Below are positions 1 through 11,246 of a DNA stretch of 64,000 nucleotides, piece by piece. The first letter of the stretch is position 1; the number at the start of each line of letters is the position of its first letter. Location of the stretch: contig JAPOQU010000124.1 in NCBI GenBank assembly GCA_026710545.1, positions 124,001 through 188,000 of the forward strand, read 5' to 3'. Position numbers and translations under genes: made by a program. The DNA is from Gammaproteobacteria bacterium (GTDB taxonomy: Bacteria > Pseudomonadota > Gammaproteobacteria > Eutrophobiales > Eutrophobiaceae). The notes beneath the pieces are model-generated. The model did no database searches, was not told where the DNA came from, and worked only from the letters and a program-made list of their open reading frames with translations.

Positions 1-1095
1 CCTCAGGCGGTTTTCGACCTCGCGCTGGTTCCTGTTGCTCGCCATATCGATAAAGTCGATGACAAACAGGCCACCCAGGTCGCGCAGACGCAACTGGCGT
101 GCTACTTCATCGGCTGCTTCAAGGTTGGTATTGAATGCCGTTTCCTCAATATCCTCACCCTTGGTGGCGCGTGCCGAATTGATATCTACGGATGTCAGGG
201 CTTCGGTATGGTCGATGATCAGCACACCCCCTGAAGGAAGTTGAACCTCGCGGGCAAACGCAGTCTCTATCTGGCCTTCAATCTGGTAGCGGCTGAACAA
301 GGGGTCGCTGCCGGAGTAAAGCTTCAGCTTGGGCAGGTTATGGGGCATAACCTGTTGCATGAAGTCCCGCGCCCGGTGGAAGATATCATTATCATCAATC
401 CAGATCTCGGCGATATCGTTTCTCAGGTAATCCCGGATGGCCCTGATAATGACTTCGCTCTCCTGGTAAATGAGAAACGGCCCCGGCTTTTCCTTTGCGG
501 TTGTTTTGATTGAGTCCCAGAGTACTTTCAGGTAATCCAGGTCCCATTGCAGTTCTTCTGCGCTTTTGCCGACACCGGCAGTGCGCAGTATCAAGCCCAT
601 GCCCTGAGGTATTTCCAGGGTGCTCATTGCCTCCCGGGCATCACTGCGGTCATTGCCCTCGATCTGTCTTGAGACGCCCCCTGCCCTGGGGTTATTAGGC
701 ATCAGCACCAGGTAGCGCCCGGCAAGGCTGATGAAGGTGGTGAGCGCCGCGCCTTTATTTCCGCGTTCTTCCTTTTCCACCTGGACAATATATTCCTGTC
801 CCACTTCCAATGCGTCCTTGACGTTTATGCGGCCGCGATTATCCTCACTGTTCTTGGATTTGAGAAGGGAGCGGGCTATTTCCTTGAACGGCAGGAAACC
901 ATGTCTTTCGGCTCCGAAATCGACAAATGCAGCCTCAAGACTGGGTTCAATCCTGACAATCCTGCATTTATAGATATTTGACTTCTTCTGTTCCCGCCCT
1001 GTTGCTTCGATATCAAGATCGTACAGGCGTTGGCCGTCCACTAGCGCCACTCGCAACTCTTCCGGCTGAGTTGCGTTAATCAACATTCTTTTCAT
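1..1095 (-). CDS. rne: Ribonuclease E, N-terminal part (runs off the left edge)
   Basis: Reverse-strand reading from ATG at 1095 gives [70 protein letters not shown]..., the RNase E/G S1 domain; divergent from rluC as in enterobacteria. Absent from the ORF track because it is open-ended. Confidence 0.95.
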   Translation of the reverse strand, partial: MKRMLINATQPEELRVALVDGQRLYDLDIEATGREQKKSNIYKCRIVRIEPSLEAAFVDFGAERHGFLPFKEIARSLLKSKNSEDNRGRINVKDALEVGQEYIVQVEKEERGNKGAALTTFISLAGRYLVLMPNNPRAGGVSRQIEGNDRSDAREAMSTLEIPQGMGLILRTAGVGKSAEELQWDLDYLKVLWDSIKTTAKEKPGPFLIYQESEVIIRAIRDYLRNDIAEIWIDDNDIFHRARDFMQQVMPHNLPKLKLYSGSDPLFSRYQIEGQIETAFAREVQLPSGGVLIIDHTEALTSVDINSARATKGEDIEETAFNTNLEAADEVARQLRLRDLGGLFVIDFIDMASNRNQREVENRLR

Positions 1096-1565
1096 TGTAA
1101 ATATCCTTTACGTACCGGCTCGACCATGTTCTGACATACAGTCAGGCACCAGCCATCCCGGCTGACAACTGGGAGCCGCGTAATTCTGTTTTCGTGCTGC
1201 TGTTGCGCAGCCGCTACTAATCCCGGGTACACCGATACGGGTGTACTTTGTAAAGCGTCTGTCCCGACGATTTGTTATTCCCGGGCTTTCATAAATCACT
1301 TTCCGCCTGATGACTGCCTCGAATCCGGGTTACCGGTGTTCATCAGGCAATGTGCTTTCCTGCAACAAACACTTGATCCTTCCCTATCGCTTCGCTGTCA
1401 GAGCTGGAGCGCCATTATGTTAATCCATACCGGATCGGGTTCCGGTTCTCAAATTCTACCGCTGTTAAAGACAGGCGCTTTGTAATGGCTTATCCTTGCA
1501 GGATATCTGATTTTCAGCGTCAGCAAGTGTAAATATAACAAACTTGCGGCCTTACGGCAATCTCA

Positions 1566-2555
1566 TTGTTTAAAATGTCACAATTGAGCGGTAACAGGAG
1601 CAGACCGGAAAATATCGCCGTCAGTCCTGAACAGGCGGGCCGGCGTATCGACAACTTTCTGCTTGCCTACCTGAAAACAATACCAAAAAGCCGGGTTTAC
1701 CAGATGCTGAGGCGCGGGGAAGTCAGGGCCAACGGTGGCAGGATCAAGCCGGACTATCGCCTGCAGCCAGGTGATGATATCCGTATACCTCCGGTGTTTG
1801 AGCAAGCGCGAGCAGACCCCGGTAAACCGCCGGCGCGCCTGGTTGATATGATCCGGGCCTGTGTGATGCACGAGGATGAACGGATCATCGTTGTCAACAA
1901 ACCCTCCGGCCTGGTCGTGCATGCAGGCAGCGGCAGCGCCTTCGGCGTTATTGAAGCGTTGCGCGAACTGTACCAGCCGGCGCAGACCCTGCACCTAGTC
2001 CATCGTCTGGACAAGGAGACTTCCGGGTGCCTGTTGATAGCGAAAGACATGGTTGTCCTGCGCCAGGTCAACCAGGCGCTGAAAAACGGGGAAGTGGAGA
2101 AAGAATACGACGCTTTGTTGCAAGGTCGCTTGCGCAAAAAAAATCTCAGGGTGAATACCCCGTTGCAGCGTCACAGGAACCGCCGGGGCGAAGGCCAGGT
2201 CAGGCCGGACGAGTCCGGCAAATCCGCCATCTCCGGGTTTTCAACGGTAAAAGTCTTCCGGGATGCAACCCTCGTCAAGGTCAGGACCGCCACCGGCCGG
2301 ACCCATCAGGTCCGGGTGCATGCCGCCTCCATCGGTCATCCCCTTGCCGGCGACGGCAAATACGGAGACAGGGAATTCAACAGGAAAATGCGCAAACTCG
2401 GCCTGAAACGCATGTTCCTGCACGCCGGTAAACTCTCCGTGCCCGTATTGAAAAAGACCGGGCAGTACCAGTTCAGCGCGCTGTCGCCGGATGACCTGGA
2501 ACAGGTGTTGACCCGCCTGAGTCAAGCACAGGCTCAGTACCACCTGCCCGGGTGA
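1566..2555 (+). CDS. rluC: 23S rRNA pseudouridine synthase RluC
   Basis: S4-like N-terminus and HRLDKETSGCLLIAKD catalytic motif; located next to rne. Start may be the ATG at 1575. Confidence 0.93.
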   Translation: MFKMSQLSGNRSRPENIAVSPEQAGRRIDNFLLAYLKTIPKSRVYQMLRRGEVRANGGRIKPDYRLQPGDDIRIPPVFEQARADPGKPPARLVDMIRACVMHEDERIIVVNKPSGLVVHAGSGSAFGVIEALRELYQPAQTLHLVHRLDKETSGCLLIAKDMVVLRQVNQALKNGEVEKEYDALLQGRLRKKNLRVNTPLQRHRNRRGEGQVRPDESGKSAISGFSTVKVFRDATLVKVRTATGRTHQVRVHAASIGHPLAGDGKYGDREFNRKMRKLGLKRMFLHAGKLSVPVLKKTGQYQFSALSPDDLEQVLTRLSQAQAQYHLPG

Positions 2556-2728
2556 ATGCGGGCGCTGTTCAGCCGGCAGGTGACGTGTTATAGAGTTTGT
2601 CCCTGGGCGGTTGTCTTACTTTGGCAGCGGCGATCGCCCGGCCCTAGGGTAATTTTCGACCGAGACCGACCCGCGGGTCATGTCAACACGGATAATTTTA
2701 TCGTTGTCCCAGGCGGCCACGGGAAGCC

Positions 2729-3478
2729 TCAACGCCTGGCCTCATCCATCAGGGTTTTCATGTCCCGCACAGCCTGGTAAAGCCCGGAAAATACAGCCCG
2801 GGCAATGATGGAATGGCCGATATTCAGTTCGGCGATCTCCCTGATTGCAGCAACGGGGTTGACATTGTGATAGTGCAATCCGTGCCCTGCATTGATTTGC
2901 AGCGTTGTTTTGGCCGCATGTGCGACAGCCTGTTCGATTTTATGAAATTCAGACCGGCGTGATTGAGCGTCTTCACAATCCGCGTAGTGGCCGGTATGAA
3001 TTTCTATCATGTCCGCGCCTGTGGCTACCGTTGCGTCAATCTGGCCGGCGTCGGCGTCGATGAACAACGATACCTTTGAGCCGGTTGCCTGCAGCCTGGT
3101 GCAGGCTTCCCGGATCCTGTCCTGCTGCCCGATCACTTCCAGGCCGCCTTCCGTAGTCAATTCCTCCCGGCGTTCGGGGACGAAGCAGCAATAGTCCGGT
3201 TTCAATCTCTCCGCAAATTTCACCATGTCATCGGTAACGGCCATTTCCAGGTTTATCGGTATCGTCAGCACGTCCTTCAGCATTTCCACGTCCCGCTCCT
3301 GGATATGCCGGCGGTCCTCGCGCAGGTGTATGGTAATTGAATCCGCCCCCGCCTGTTCTGCGGTCAGCGCGGCGTGGACCGGTTCGGGATACCGTGTCAG
3401 CCTGGCCTGGCGCAGTGTTGCCACGTGGTCGATGTTAACACCCAGTTTTATCGGCTTCATTAACTGCTCCGGCGTCAC
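2729..3478 (-). CDS. pdxJ: Pyridoxine 5'-phosphate synthase
   Basis: LGVNIDHVATLRQARLTRYPEPVHAA N-terminus; EIHTGHYAD; NAGHGLHYHNV. Confidence 0.96.
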   Translation of the reverse strand: MTPEQLMKPIKLGVNIDHVATLRQARLTRYPEPVHAALTAEQAGADSITIHLREDRRHIQERDVEMLKDVLTIPINLEMAVTDDMVKFAERLKPDYCCFVPERREELTTEGGLEVIGQQDRIREACTRLQATGSKVSLFIDADAGQIDATVATGADMIEIHTGHYADCEDAQSRRSEFHKIEQAVAHAAKTTLQINAGHGLHYHNVNPVAAIREIAELNIGHSIIARAVFSGLYQAVRDMKTLMDEARR

Positions 3479-4182
3479 GTACCCAGGCTGTGTTTGTACA
3501 GTTCCCTGCTTGCCAGTGGTTTGTCGCCCAGTAAATTTCGCAACACCATTCTCATCAGTTGTTTGGCCTCAGCCAGTATGGATTCATCGATAAACTCCTC
3601 TTCCGCCAGGGCCCGCAACGTCCGTCCGGAGATTGTCAGGCCGCCTCCGTTGGCCGCGGCACATGGAACCGGCCCCTGTTCCGGCAGGTAATTATAATGC
3701 CGGTCCGGGCGGATGGCATTGCCTCCCGTATCCGCGTCCAGCACCAGCCCATAACCCAGTGCTTCGAGCAGGCGCTTTTCAAATATCCTCAGCGTCTGTT
3801 GTTCCGTAGACATATCATATAATTTATCGACAGCTTCTTCATAGGCATCGAAGAGTTCCGGATGCGGTTCGTGCCGGTGCAGCAGCCTGACCAGCAGTTC
3901 ATTTATGTAAAAAACGGTCAGCACCCCCCCTGCTCCGCAAGGCCGGCTGTCCTGGCAGGGTTCCACCAGGGTCAGGGTGCCCAATTCCCGGCGCATCGAC
4001 CAGGCGATATTGATTTTCCGTCCCGGTTGCAATAGTGCCCGTTTGTTATTTTTCTGTTTTCTGGCTCCTTTAGCGACCAGGCTGACCCTGCCGTGCAGAC
4101 GCGAAAACACATCCAGCAAGAGGCTCGTTTCACGGTAGGAACGATTGTGCAGGATGAAGCAGGGATTAAGTTCAGCCCTCAC
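3475..4182 (-). CDS. recO: DNA repair protein RecO (GTG start)
   Basis: PCFILHNRSYRETSLLLDVFSRLHGRVSLVAKGARK; lies between era and pdxJ. Confidence 0.93.
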   Translation of the reverse strand: MRAELNPCFILHNRSYRETSLLLDVFSRLHGRVSLVAKGARKQKNNKRALLQPGRKINIAWSMRRELGTLTLVEPCQDSRPCGAGGVLTVFYINELLVRLLHRHEPHPELFDAYEEAVDKLYDMSTEQQTLRIFEKRLLEALGYGLVLDADTGGNAIRPDRHYNYLPEQGPVPCAAANGGGLTISGRTLRALAEEEFIDESILAEAKQLMRMVLRNLLGDKPLASRELYKHSLGT

Positions 4183-4188
4183 GGCTAT

Positions 4189-4287
4189 TCAATTTGGAAT
4201 TAGGAATTAAGAATTACGAATTGGCGGCATGTCGAAATCATGGGTTCTATCCTCGTAATTCCTAATTCGTAATTCCTAATTCCTAAT
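4189..4287. repeat. AATTC/AATTA palindromic repeat, copy 1
   Basis: Left arm GGAATTAGGAATTAAGAATTACGAATTGG, right arm CGTAATTCCTAATTCGTAATTCCTAATTCCTAAT, in the era-recO gap; overlaps the era stop codon. Confidence 0.85.
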
Positions 4288-5191
4288 CATACCCCAGTGT
4301 CCTAAGGGCATTGACGTCATCCGTCCAGCTTTGTTTGGTTTTCACCCAGGTTTGCAGGTACACTTTTTTTGCCAGGAATTTTTCCAGTTCTATGCGTGCT
4401 TCAGCCCCAATTGATTTTAACATCTTGCCGCGGTCGCCGATGATTATGGAGCGGTGCGACCGGCGTTCCACCCAGATAGTGGCAAATATGGAGAACAAGC
4501 TAGTCTCTTCATCGAACTCATCAATTGTAACGGATACCCTGTAGGGCAGTTCGTCTCCCAGTTTTGCCATCACCTTCTCCCTGATATATTCAGCCGCCAG
4601 GAAGCGTATGCTTTTATCGCTTACCTGGTCATCCGGGAACAGGGGTTCTCCTGCAGGCAGCATTGAAACGACTTTACGTTCCAGCGCAGAGATATCGCGC
4701 CGGCGTCTTGCGCTGAGCGGCATGATTTCCGCGAATGACAGCTTTTCCTGCATCGTATTTATATACGGCAGCAGCAAAGTGCGGTCCTTGAGCAGGTCCA
4801 GTTTATTGATAACCAGCACAACAGGCGCACTGACATCCTTTAACAGATCGGCAACGAAATCATCTTCCCGGTACCATTTTACGGCTTCGACCACGAACAA
4901 CACCACGTCGAGGTGGGCCAGTGAATTCACTACCTCCCTGTTCATGTAGCGGTTGATGGCGCTTTTATAGGTATTCTGGTAGCCCGGTGTATCCGAAAAG
5001 ACTATCTGGTAATCCGGCGCCGATTTGATCCCCCTGATCTGCCAGCGCGTGGTTTGCGGTTTTCTGGTGACAATACTGATTTTTTGTTCAATCAACCGGT
5101 TCAACAACGTCGATTTGCCGACGTTGGGCCGCCCCACTATGGAAACGTAACCGGCCCTGAAGCCGTTGCCGTGCTCAGCCTTGATCGGCAT
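4283..5191 (-). CDS. era: GTPase Era
   Basis: GYVSIVGRPNVGKSTLLNRLI, DTPGYQ, NKLD and C-terminal KH domain. Confidence 0.97.
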   Translation of the reverse strand: MPIKAEHGNGFRAGYVSIVGRPNVGKSTLLNRLIEQKISIVTRKPQTTRWQIRGIKSAPDYQIVFSDTPGYQNTYKSAINRYMNREVVNSLAHLDVVLFVVEAVKWYREDDFVADLLKDVSAPVVLVINKLDLLKDRTLLLPYINTMQEKLSFAEIMPLSARRRRDISALERKVVSMLPAGEPLFPDDQVSDKSIRFLAAEYIREKVMAKLGDELPYRVSVTIDEFDEETSLFSIFATIWVERRSHRSIIIGDRGKMLKSIGAEARIELEKFLAKKVYLQTWVKTKQSWTDDVNALRTLGYD

Positions 5192-5882
5192 CCAGGGCTA
5201 TCTTTTCCAGCGCCGTCCTGGCTGCCGTTTGTTCAGCGTTTCTTTTGCTCCTGCCTTTTGCGACAACGGGTTCGGCAAGGCCGTCGACGTAACACTCTAT
5301 GGTGAACAATTTATCGTGCGCTCCACCTTCTTCGGCAATCACGTTATAGGCAGGCAATGATTTTTTGTTGGCCTGCAGGTACTCCTGCAATTCGGATTTG
5401 GGATCTTTCGGTACGTTCCCGGCGCTCATGGTGTCAAGCAGGGGGGCATATATCCGCTGGATGCACAGACGGCAGTTGTCCAGGTCTGAATCCAGGTAAA
5501 TTGCCCCGATTAACGCCTCCAGGGCGTTTGCCAACAGTGATTCCTTGCGTCCTCCTCCACTTCTGGATTCGCCAATTCCGAACCTGATGTGATTTCCCAG
5601 GTCGAGATGTCTTGCGAGTAGCGCAAGCGTGTCCTTTTTCACCAGGGATGAACGCATACGCGTCAGGTCGCTTTCTGCTGCTTCCGGAAACCTGGTGAAC
5701 AGTTCGTCGGCAATGAACATGCCGAGCAACGCATCTCCCAGGAATTCGAATCTTTCGTTATGACCCCTGCTGAAACTGCGGTGGGTTAATGCCTGGGTCA
5801 ATAATCCGGCATCGCTGAAGGCATGCCCTGTGACATCTTTGATATGCAGTAGTAAATCTTTACCTGTGTCAAGCTGCGTCAT
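5175..5882 (-). CDS. rnc: Ribonuclease III
   Basis: NERFEFLGDALLGMFIADELF signature and C-terminal dsRBD; overlaps era. Confidence 0.97.
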   Translation of the reverse strand: MTQLDTGKDLLLHIKDVTGHAFSDAGLLTQALTHRSFSRGHNERFEFLGDALLGMFIADELFTRFPEAAESDLTRMRSSLVKKDTLALLARHLDLGNHIRFGIGESRSGGGRKESLLANALEALIGAIYLDSDLDNCRLCIQRIYAPLLDTMSAGNVPKDPKSELQEYLQANKKSLPAYNVIAEEGGAHDKLFTIECYVDGLAEPVVAKGRSKRNAEQTAARTALEKIALDADQG

Positions 5883-5941
5883 ACGGGGTGAAGTGTATCA
5901 TGACTGGATCACCGCGGGCACAGGATTGGTCCGGAGTCGAA

Positions 5942-6748
5942 CTAGTTGATATCAGACCCAATCCGATCCCAATCCACGTCCCAGCTGCCGGGATCAAGGA
6001 TACTGTCGTTGCTCCAGTTCATCCAGATATAAAATGCCCTCCCCACGAGGTTCTCATCGGGGACCAGGCCCCAGTAGCGGCTGTCCCTGCTGTTGTCGCG
6101 GTTATCTCCCAGGACAAAATAATGTCCTTCCGGGATTTTCCGGTCAACCACCACGGACGAGGGTTGTAACGGATTGATGAGGATATCGTGGTCACGTTCG
6201 CCCAGTTTTTCCGCTAACCGGTATGAGCCGTTCTCTCTTTTGCCTACACCGTTACTGCGATAAATCCCCTTGAGTTCGAGGTCGACTTCCACACCGTTTA
6301 TGGTCAGGCTCTTGTCTTTATACTGCAGGTGGTCCCCCGGCACCCCCACAACACGCTTGATAAAGGGAATGGTTGGATCTTCAGGGTAACGAAAGACGAC
6401 AACGTCGCCCCGGCGCGGTTTCCCGTTACCGAAGACCTTGGCATTCAGCACAGGCAGGCGCACGCCGTAGTCGTACTTGTTTACCAGGATGAAATCCCCT
6501 CTCAATAACGTAGGCATCATGGATGCGGACGGAATCCGGAACGGTTCAATGATGAATGAGCGCAGCACCAGCACGATCAGGAACACGGGAAACAGTGACC
6601 GGGCGTAATCGACGATTAACGGTTCGGGATGCGCCTCGCCGGCAGCAGAAGCTTTTCTGCCCCGGGCAAAAAACAGGCTGTCCAATCCCCAGATTATTCC
6701 GCTGGCAACGGTGAGCAGCACCAGCAAGGCGGCAAAATCAAAGGTCAT
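5942..6748 (-). CDS. lepB: Signal peptidase I
   Basis: [67 protein letters not shown]. Confidence 0.96.
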   Translation of the reverse strand: MTFDFAALLVLLTVASGIIWGLDSLFFARGRKASAAGEAHPEPLIVDYARSLFPVFLIVLVLRSFIIEPFRIPSASMMPTLLRGDFILVNKYDYGVRLPVLNAKVFGNGKPRRGDVVVFRYPEDPTIPFIKRVVGVPGDHLQYKDKSLTINGVEVDLELKGIYRSNGVGKRENGSYRLAEKLGERDHDILINPLQPSSVVVDRKIPEGHYFVLGDNRDNSRDSRYWGLVPDENLVGRAFYIWMNWSNDSILDPGSWDVDWDRIGSDIN

Positions 6749-8541
6749 TGCTCGCCTCCCACATGCAGTATTGCCATAAATGCCGATTGCGGTATTTCAA
6801 CGGAACCCAGTTGTTTCATTCTTTTCTTCCCGGCTTTCTGTTTCTCAAGTAATTTTCTCTTGCGCGTGACATCGCCGCCGTAACACTTGGCCGTGACGTT
6901 TTTGCGCAGTGCCTTCACTGATTCCCTGGCAATAATTTTAGAGCCTATGGCCGCCTGTATCGCCACTTCATACATCTGGCGCGGCACGAGTTGTTTCATC
7001 TTCAGCGCAAGTTCACGCCCGCGCCGTTGCGCCAGGTCCCTGTGCACGATACATGACAACGCGTCCACCCGGGCGCCGTTAATGAGTACATCCAGCTTGA
7101 CCAGGGGCGCCTCATTATAGCTTTCAAAATGGTAATCAAAAGACGCGTACCCCTTGCTTACGGACTTCAGCCTGTCAAAAAAATCCAGCACAATTTCGCT
7201 CAGGGGCAGGTCAAACGCGATGGATACCTGCCGCCCGGCATAGTGCAATTTCTTTTGTTCTCCCCTTTTATCGATACACAGGGAGATGACATTACCCAGG
7301 TATTCCTGCGGCGTAAGTATATCAGCCCGCACGATGGGCTCCCGAATTGCAACCTGCTTATCCGTGCCCGGAAGGTCGGCGGGGTTATCGATGTACAAGC
7401 TTGAGCCGGAAGTGGTTTCAACTTCATAAACCACGGTCGGCGCGGTAATTATCAAGTCAATATTGTATTCCCGTTCAAGACGTTCCTGGACAATTTCCAT
7501 ATGCAGCATACCCAGGAACCCGCAACGGAAACCGAACCCCAGGGCCTGGGAAGTTTCCGGCTCATAATGCAGCGCAGCGTCATTTAGTTTGAGCTTAGCC
7601 AGCGCCTCGCGAAAATCCTCGAAATCGCTGGAATCGATGGGAAACATGCCGGCAAACACGCGCGGTTTGACCGGCTGGAAACCGGGGACCGGGCGCTCGG
7701 CCGGCTGCCTGCTCGAGGTGATGGTATCACCTACGGGCGCACCGAGGATTTCCTTGATACCGGCAACGACGTAGCCGACCTCCCCGGTGGCCAGGCATGT
7801 TCCCGGCGTTCTTTTCGGGGTAAAAGAACCAACCTCGTCGACCGTGTGATCCTGGCCGGTCGAGAATATGCGGATCTTGTCCCCGACACTCAACCTGCCT
7901 GCGTTTACGCGCACCAGGGAAACCACGCCGAGGTAATTGTCGAACCAGGAATCGATAATCAACGCCGTCAGCGGCGCGTCGGCATTACCGTCAGGCGGAG
8001 GCACGCGTTCGATAATGGCGCCAAGCAGTTCCGCCAACCCTGCTCCGGTTTTGGCGCTGACTTCGAGAGCTTGCTGTGCGTCAATGCCAATCAACTCCTC
8101 GATATCAAGCATCACCTTCTCAGGGTCCGCGGCAGGCAGGTCGATTTTGTTCAATACCGGGATGACTTCCAGCCCGTTATCTATGGCCGCAAAACAATTG
8201 GCAACTGTCTGTGCCTCTACACTCTGGGAACAATCCACAACGAGTAATGCTCCTTCGCACGCGGACAACGAACGGGAAACCTCGTAACTGAAATCAACGT
8301 GACCAGGGGTGTCGATTATGTTGAACTGGTATTCTTCACCGTCATGGTGGCTGTAGTTCAGGCGCACGCTTTGCGACTTAATCGTGATGCCGCGCTCCCT
8401 TTCCAGCTCCATCGAGTCCAGCACCTGGGCGGACATTTCCCGTTCGCTCAGCCCGCCGCAAATCTGGATAAACCGATCTGCCAGCGTAGACTTGCCGTGG
8501 TCTATGTGCGCGATAATTGAAAAGTTTCTGATCCGGTCCAT
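6745..8541 (-). CDS. lepA: Elongation factor 4 (LepA)
   Basis: [26 protein letters not shown]; LepA-specific C-terminus; next to lepB. Confidence 0.97.
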   Translation of the reverse strand: MDRIRNFSIIAHIDHGKSTLADRFIQICGGLSEREMSAQVLDSMELERERGITIKSQSVRLNYSHHDGEEYQFNIIDTPGHVDFSYEVSRSLSACEGALLVVDCSQSVEAQTVANCFAAIDNGLEVIPVLNKIDLPAADPEKVMLDIEELIGIDAQQALEVSAKTGAGLAELLGAIIERVPPPDGNADAPLTALIIDSWFDNYLGVVSLVRVNAGRLSVGDKIRIFSTGQDHTVDEVGSFTPKRTPGTCLATGEVGYVVAGIKEILGAPVGDTITSSRQPAERPVPGFQPVKPRVFAGMFPIDSSDFEDFREALAKLKLNDAALHYEPETSQALGFGFRCGFLGMLHMEIVQERLEREYNIDLIITAPTVVYEVETTSGSSLYIDNPADLPGTDKQVAIREPIVRADILTPQEYLGNVISLCIDKRGEQKKLHYAGRQVSIAFDLPLSEIVLDFFDRLKSVSKGYASFDYHFESYNEAPLVKLDVLINGARVDALSCIVHRDLAQRRGRELALKMKQLVPRQMYEVAIQAAIGSKIIARESVKALRKNVTAKCYGGDVTRKRKLLEKQKAGKKRMKQLGSVEIPQSAFMAILHVGGEQ

Positions 8542-8585
8542 ATAGACAGCATTGTACAGCTAAGGTTTATCCGGATCAGCCGAAG

Positions 8586-10022
8586 TTATTCGCCTTCTTC
8601 TCCAGTCAGTTTGAAAGCCAGGAATGTGGGTGCGCCGCGCCTTTGAATCAGGATAGGAACGGAACGGTCGCGCGGCAACCCGGCCAGGAGTTGCTCGAAT
8701 TGCGAAACGCTTTCCACGCTTATGTTGTTCACTATCAGGATCACATCGCCTCTCCTGATTCCTGCTTCGCTGCCGGGTCCCTGCATGACCTTGTCGACCA
8801 GGATGCCGCCTTCAGGCAGTTCCAGTTCTTTCCTCTGTTCTTCGGTAAGATCCCTGACCACGAGATTCATTTCATTGGGGGGCTTGTCCTGGGTTGCGGC
8901 GTCTTCAGCACCGGCCAGTTTATCTTCTTCGGGCAACTCGGCGATCAACACCTTGAGCTGTTTCCGCTTGCCGCCACGGATGATTTCCAGCGGCACTTTC
9001 GTATCTATTTTACTGTTGCCGACCAGCGGCGGCAGGTCAGATGAAAAAGCGATATCGGCCTTTTCGTACCTGATAATGATATCTCCCACTTCAATCCCCG
9101 CCTGTTCTGCGGGGCTGCCGGCCAGCACTTTTGCAACCAGGGCTCCGTGGGGCTTTTCCATGTCGAAAGACTCGGCCAGTTCCCGGGTTACGTCCTGGAT
9201 CAGCACACCCAGCCAACCCCGGGTAACATGGCCGCTTTCCCGCAGTTGTGAATACACATTCATGACTACGTCAACGGGAACGGCAAAAGACAGGCCCATA
9301 AATCCACCGGTGCGGCTGTAAATCTGCGAGTTTACCCCAATCACTTCACCGTCGAGGTTAAACAAGGGTCCCCCGGAATTACCGGGGTTAATGGCAACGT
9401 CGGTCTGGATGAAGGGAACATAATTTTCATTCGGCAGGCTTCTTCCTATCGCGCTGATTATGCCCTGGGTGACCGAGTAGTCGAAACCAAAAGGCGAACC
9501 TATCGCCAGCACCCATTCCCCGACCTTCAAATCAGCAGAACTGCCAAGTTTGACCACGGGCAGTTTGTCCCCGTCAACCTTTAACAGCGCGATATCGCTG
9601 CGCCTGTCCGTACCGACAATCTCAGCAATAAATTCCCTGCGGTCGTTCAGTCTTACAATGATCTCGTCTGCGTCGGCAACGACGTGACTGTTGGTAATGA
9701 CATAACCATCCGCTGAAATGATAAATCCTGATCCGAGGGATGCCGCTTGTCTCGGCGTACCCTGGTTGTCCGGTATCTGCTCCTCAAAAAACTTGCGGAA
9801 AAAGTCATAAAACGGACTGTCTTCAGGCACCTCGGGAGGAAACGGCGTCCCGGGAGAACCGGGATTTTCTTTCGTGGCGGTAGTGCTGATATTCACCACG
9901 GCCGCTGAATTTTCCTGCACCAGATCGGTAAAATCAGGCAGGGACGCGGCAACGGCCGCCACCGTATAAAACAACAGCAGCAGCGGCAGGAAATATCTGG
10001 CGTGTGTTGTCATCATCGACAA
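8586..10022 (-). CDS. degP: DegP/MucD-type periplasmic serine endoprotease
   Basis: Signal peptide, TNSHVV, SDIALLKVD, INPGNSGGPLFNLDGEVIGVN, two PDZ domains; in the rpoE cluster. Confidence 0.93.
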   Translation of the reverse strand: MSMMTTHARYFLPLLLLFYTVAAVAASLPDFTDLVQENSAAVVNISTTATKENPGSPGTPFPPEVPEDSPFYDFFRKFFEEQIPDNQGTPRQAASLGSGFIISADGYVITNSHVVADADEIIVRLNDRREFIAEIVGTDRRSDIALLKVDGDKLPVVKLGSSADLKVGEWVLAIGSPFGFDYSVTQGIISAIGRSLPNENYVPFIQTDVAINPGNSGGPLFNLDGEVIGVNSQIYSRTGGFMGLSFAVPVDVVMNVYSQLRESGHVTRGWLGVLIQDVTRELAESFDMEKPHGALVAKVLAGSPAEQAGIEVGDIIIRYEKADIAFSSDLPPLVGNSKIDTKVPLEIIRGGKRKQLKVLIAELPEEDKLAGAEDAATQDKPPNEMNLVVRDLTEEQRKELELPEGGILVDKVMQGPGSEAGIRRGDVILIVNNISVESVSQFEQLLAGLPRDRSVPILIQRRGAPTFLAFKLTGEEGE

Positions 10023-10573
10023 TTCTCCCCGGTTTTATCTTCCCCGGCCCTGCTCCCGGCAGCCTGCTGCCCGTTTTCCGGGTCCGGCCCACCGTCCCCG
10101 GCCGGTTGACCGTTGCATTCGCTGATGATTTCGGTACTTGCCGAACTCACCTGGCGCACCGGCGCGTAGACGTTTCCGGTGCCGCCGCCGGGCGCTGATT
10201 GAACCAGCGTGCCAGGCGCCTCGTGGGGTCCGCCCGGTTGCTGTTGCTGTATGCCTAAAATCGCCAGGGCAGCTACGGAAGCGGCAATGGCAAAGCCGGC
10301 GACGGGCTTGAGGTATGTATGCGTGGAACGGCCGGGCGCGACAATGGCGGGCTCATTCCGGAGTGAGTCTGATACGCTCTTTGCCAGGTTTGTATCGACA
10401 ACCTCGGGCAAACCCTGTTTGAGACCGTCCGAGATCAGGTGGTACCGGGACCAGGTGTCCAGTAATTCCGGGTCCTTCAGCAGATCGTCGACCAGGTCTT
10501 CATGCCGGCCGTCAATTTCATCATCCATGAATGCCGACAACCGTTCTTTCTTTGTTTCGTTCATGTCAGTCAT
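10013..10573 (-). CDS. rseA: Anti-sigma-E factor RseA/MucA family
   Basis: KERLSAFMDDEIDGRHEDLVDDLLKDPELLDTWSRYHLISDGLK N-terminal domain and one TM segment; directly follows rpoE. Confidence 0.88.
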   Translation of the reverse strand: MTDMNETKKERLSAFMDDEIDGRHEDLVDDLLKDPELLDTWSRYHLISDGLKQGLPEVVDTNLAKSVSDSLRNEPAIVAPGRSTHTYLKPVAGFAIAASVAALAILGIQQQQPGGPHEAPGTLVQSAPGGGTGNVYAPVRQVSSASTEIISECNGQPAGDGGPDPENGQQAAGSRAGEDKTGENCR

Positions 10574-11162
10574 CTACAACTAATGGTTTTATTCGTTTAT
10601 CGACCGCCTCTCGTGCGCGAAATATACGTGAACGCACCGTTCCTACGGGACACTCCATGACTGTTGCTATATCTTCGTAGCTTAATCCGTCAAGTTCGCG
10701 CAGGGTAATTGCCGAGCGCAAATCCACCGGCAGAGCTTCGATAGCTGCTATTATAGTCTCCTGCAACTCGCGCGTGAGCAGCATGTGTTCCGGCGTGGCA
10801 TGTTCCTTTAGAGTGTCACTTTGTTCAATTTGTTCCATTTCATCAAAATCTGCGGCCGTATCGAGTGGCTGGCGCATCCCGGAAGCCAGAAAATTTTTTG
10901 CCGTATTAACCGCAATTCGATAAAGCCAGGTATAAAATGCACTGTCACCACGAAACCTGGGCAGGGCCCGGTAAGCCTTGATGAAAGCCTCCTGGGCCAC
11001 GTCGCTGGCGTCATGAGGGTTGCTGACAAAACGGGAGATCAGGTTCAGAATTCTGCCCTGGTACTTTATTACCAGTGCGTCGAACGCTTTCTTGTCTCCG
11101 CGTTTAACCCTTTCCACCAATACCTGGTCGGATGTGTCGGGTTCAATGGTGACGGTTGCCAT
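10566..11162 (-). CDS. rpoE: RNA polymerase sigma factor RpoE/AlgU
   Basis: DQVLVERVKRGDKKAFDALVIKYQGRI; region 4 LDGLSYEDIATVMECPVGTVRSRIFRARE. Confidence 0.96.
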   Translation of the reverse strand: MATVTIEPDTSDQVLVERVKRGDKKAFDALVIKYQGRILNLISRFVSNPHDASDVAQEAFIKAYRALPRFRGDSAFYTWLYRIAVNTAKNFLASGMRQPLDTAADFDEMEQIEQSDTLKEHATPEHMLLTRELQETIIAAIEALPVDLRSAITLRELDGLSYEDIATVMECPVGTVRSRIFRAREAVDKRIKPLVVDD

Positions 11163-11246
11163 GAGATATGAAATGATCCCGGAAACGGTATTATCTATAT
11201 AAGAAAATGGGCAATTATATTACCTTGTCTCTTACATTTCACCTAC

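Noticed and set aside
1578-2137. Antisense ORFs inside rluC (138 and 127 aa)
   Set aside because: Overlap a clearly assigned gene on the other strand, no recognisable domain; typical GC-rich shadow ORFs. The same applies to most secondary ORFs in the track.
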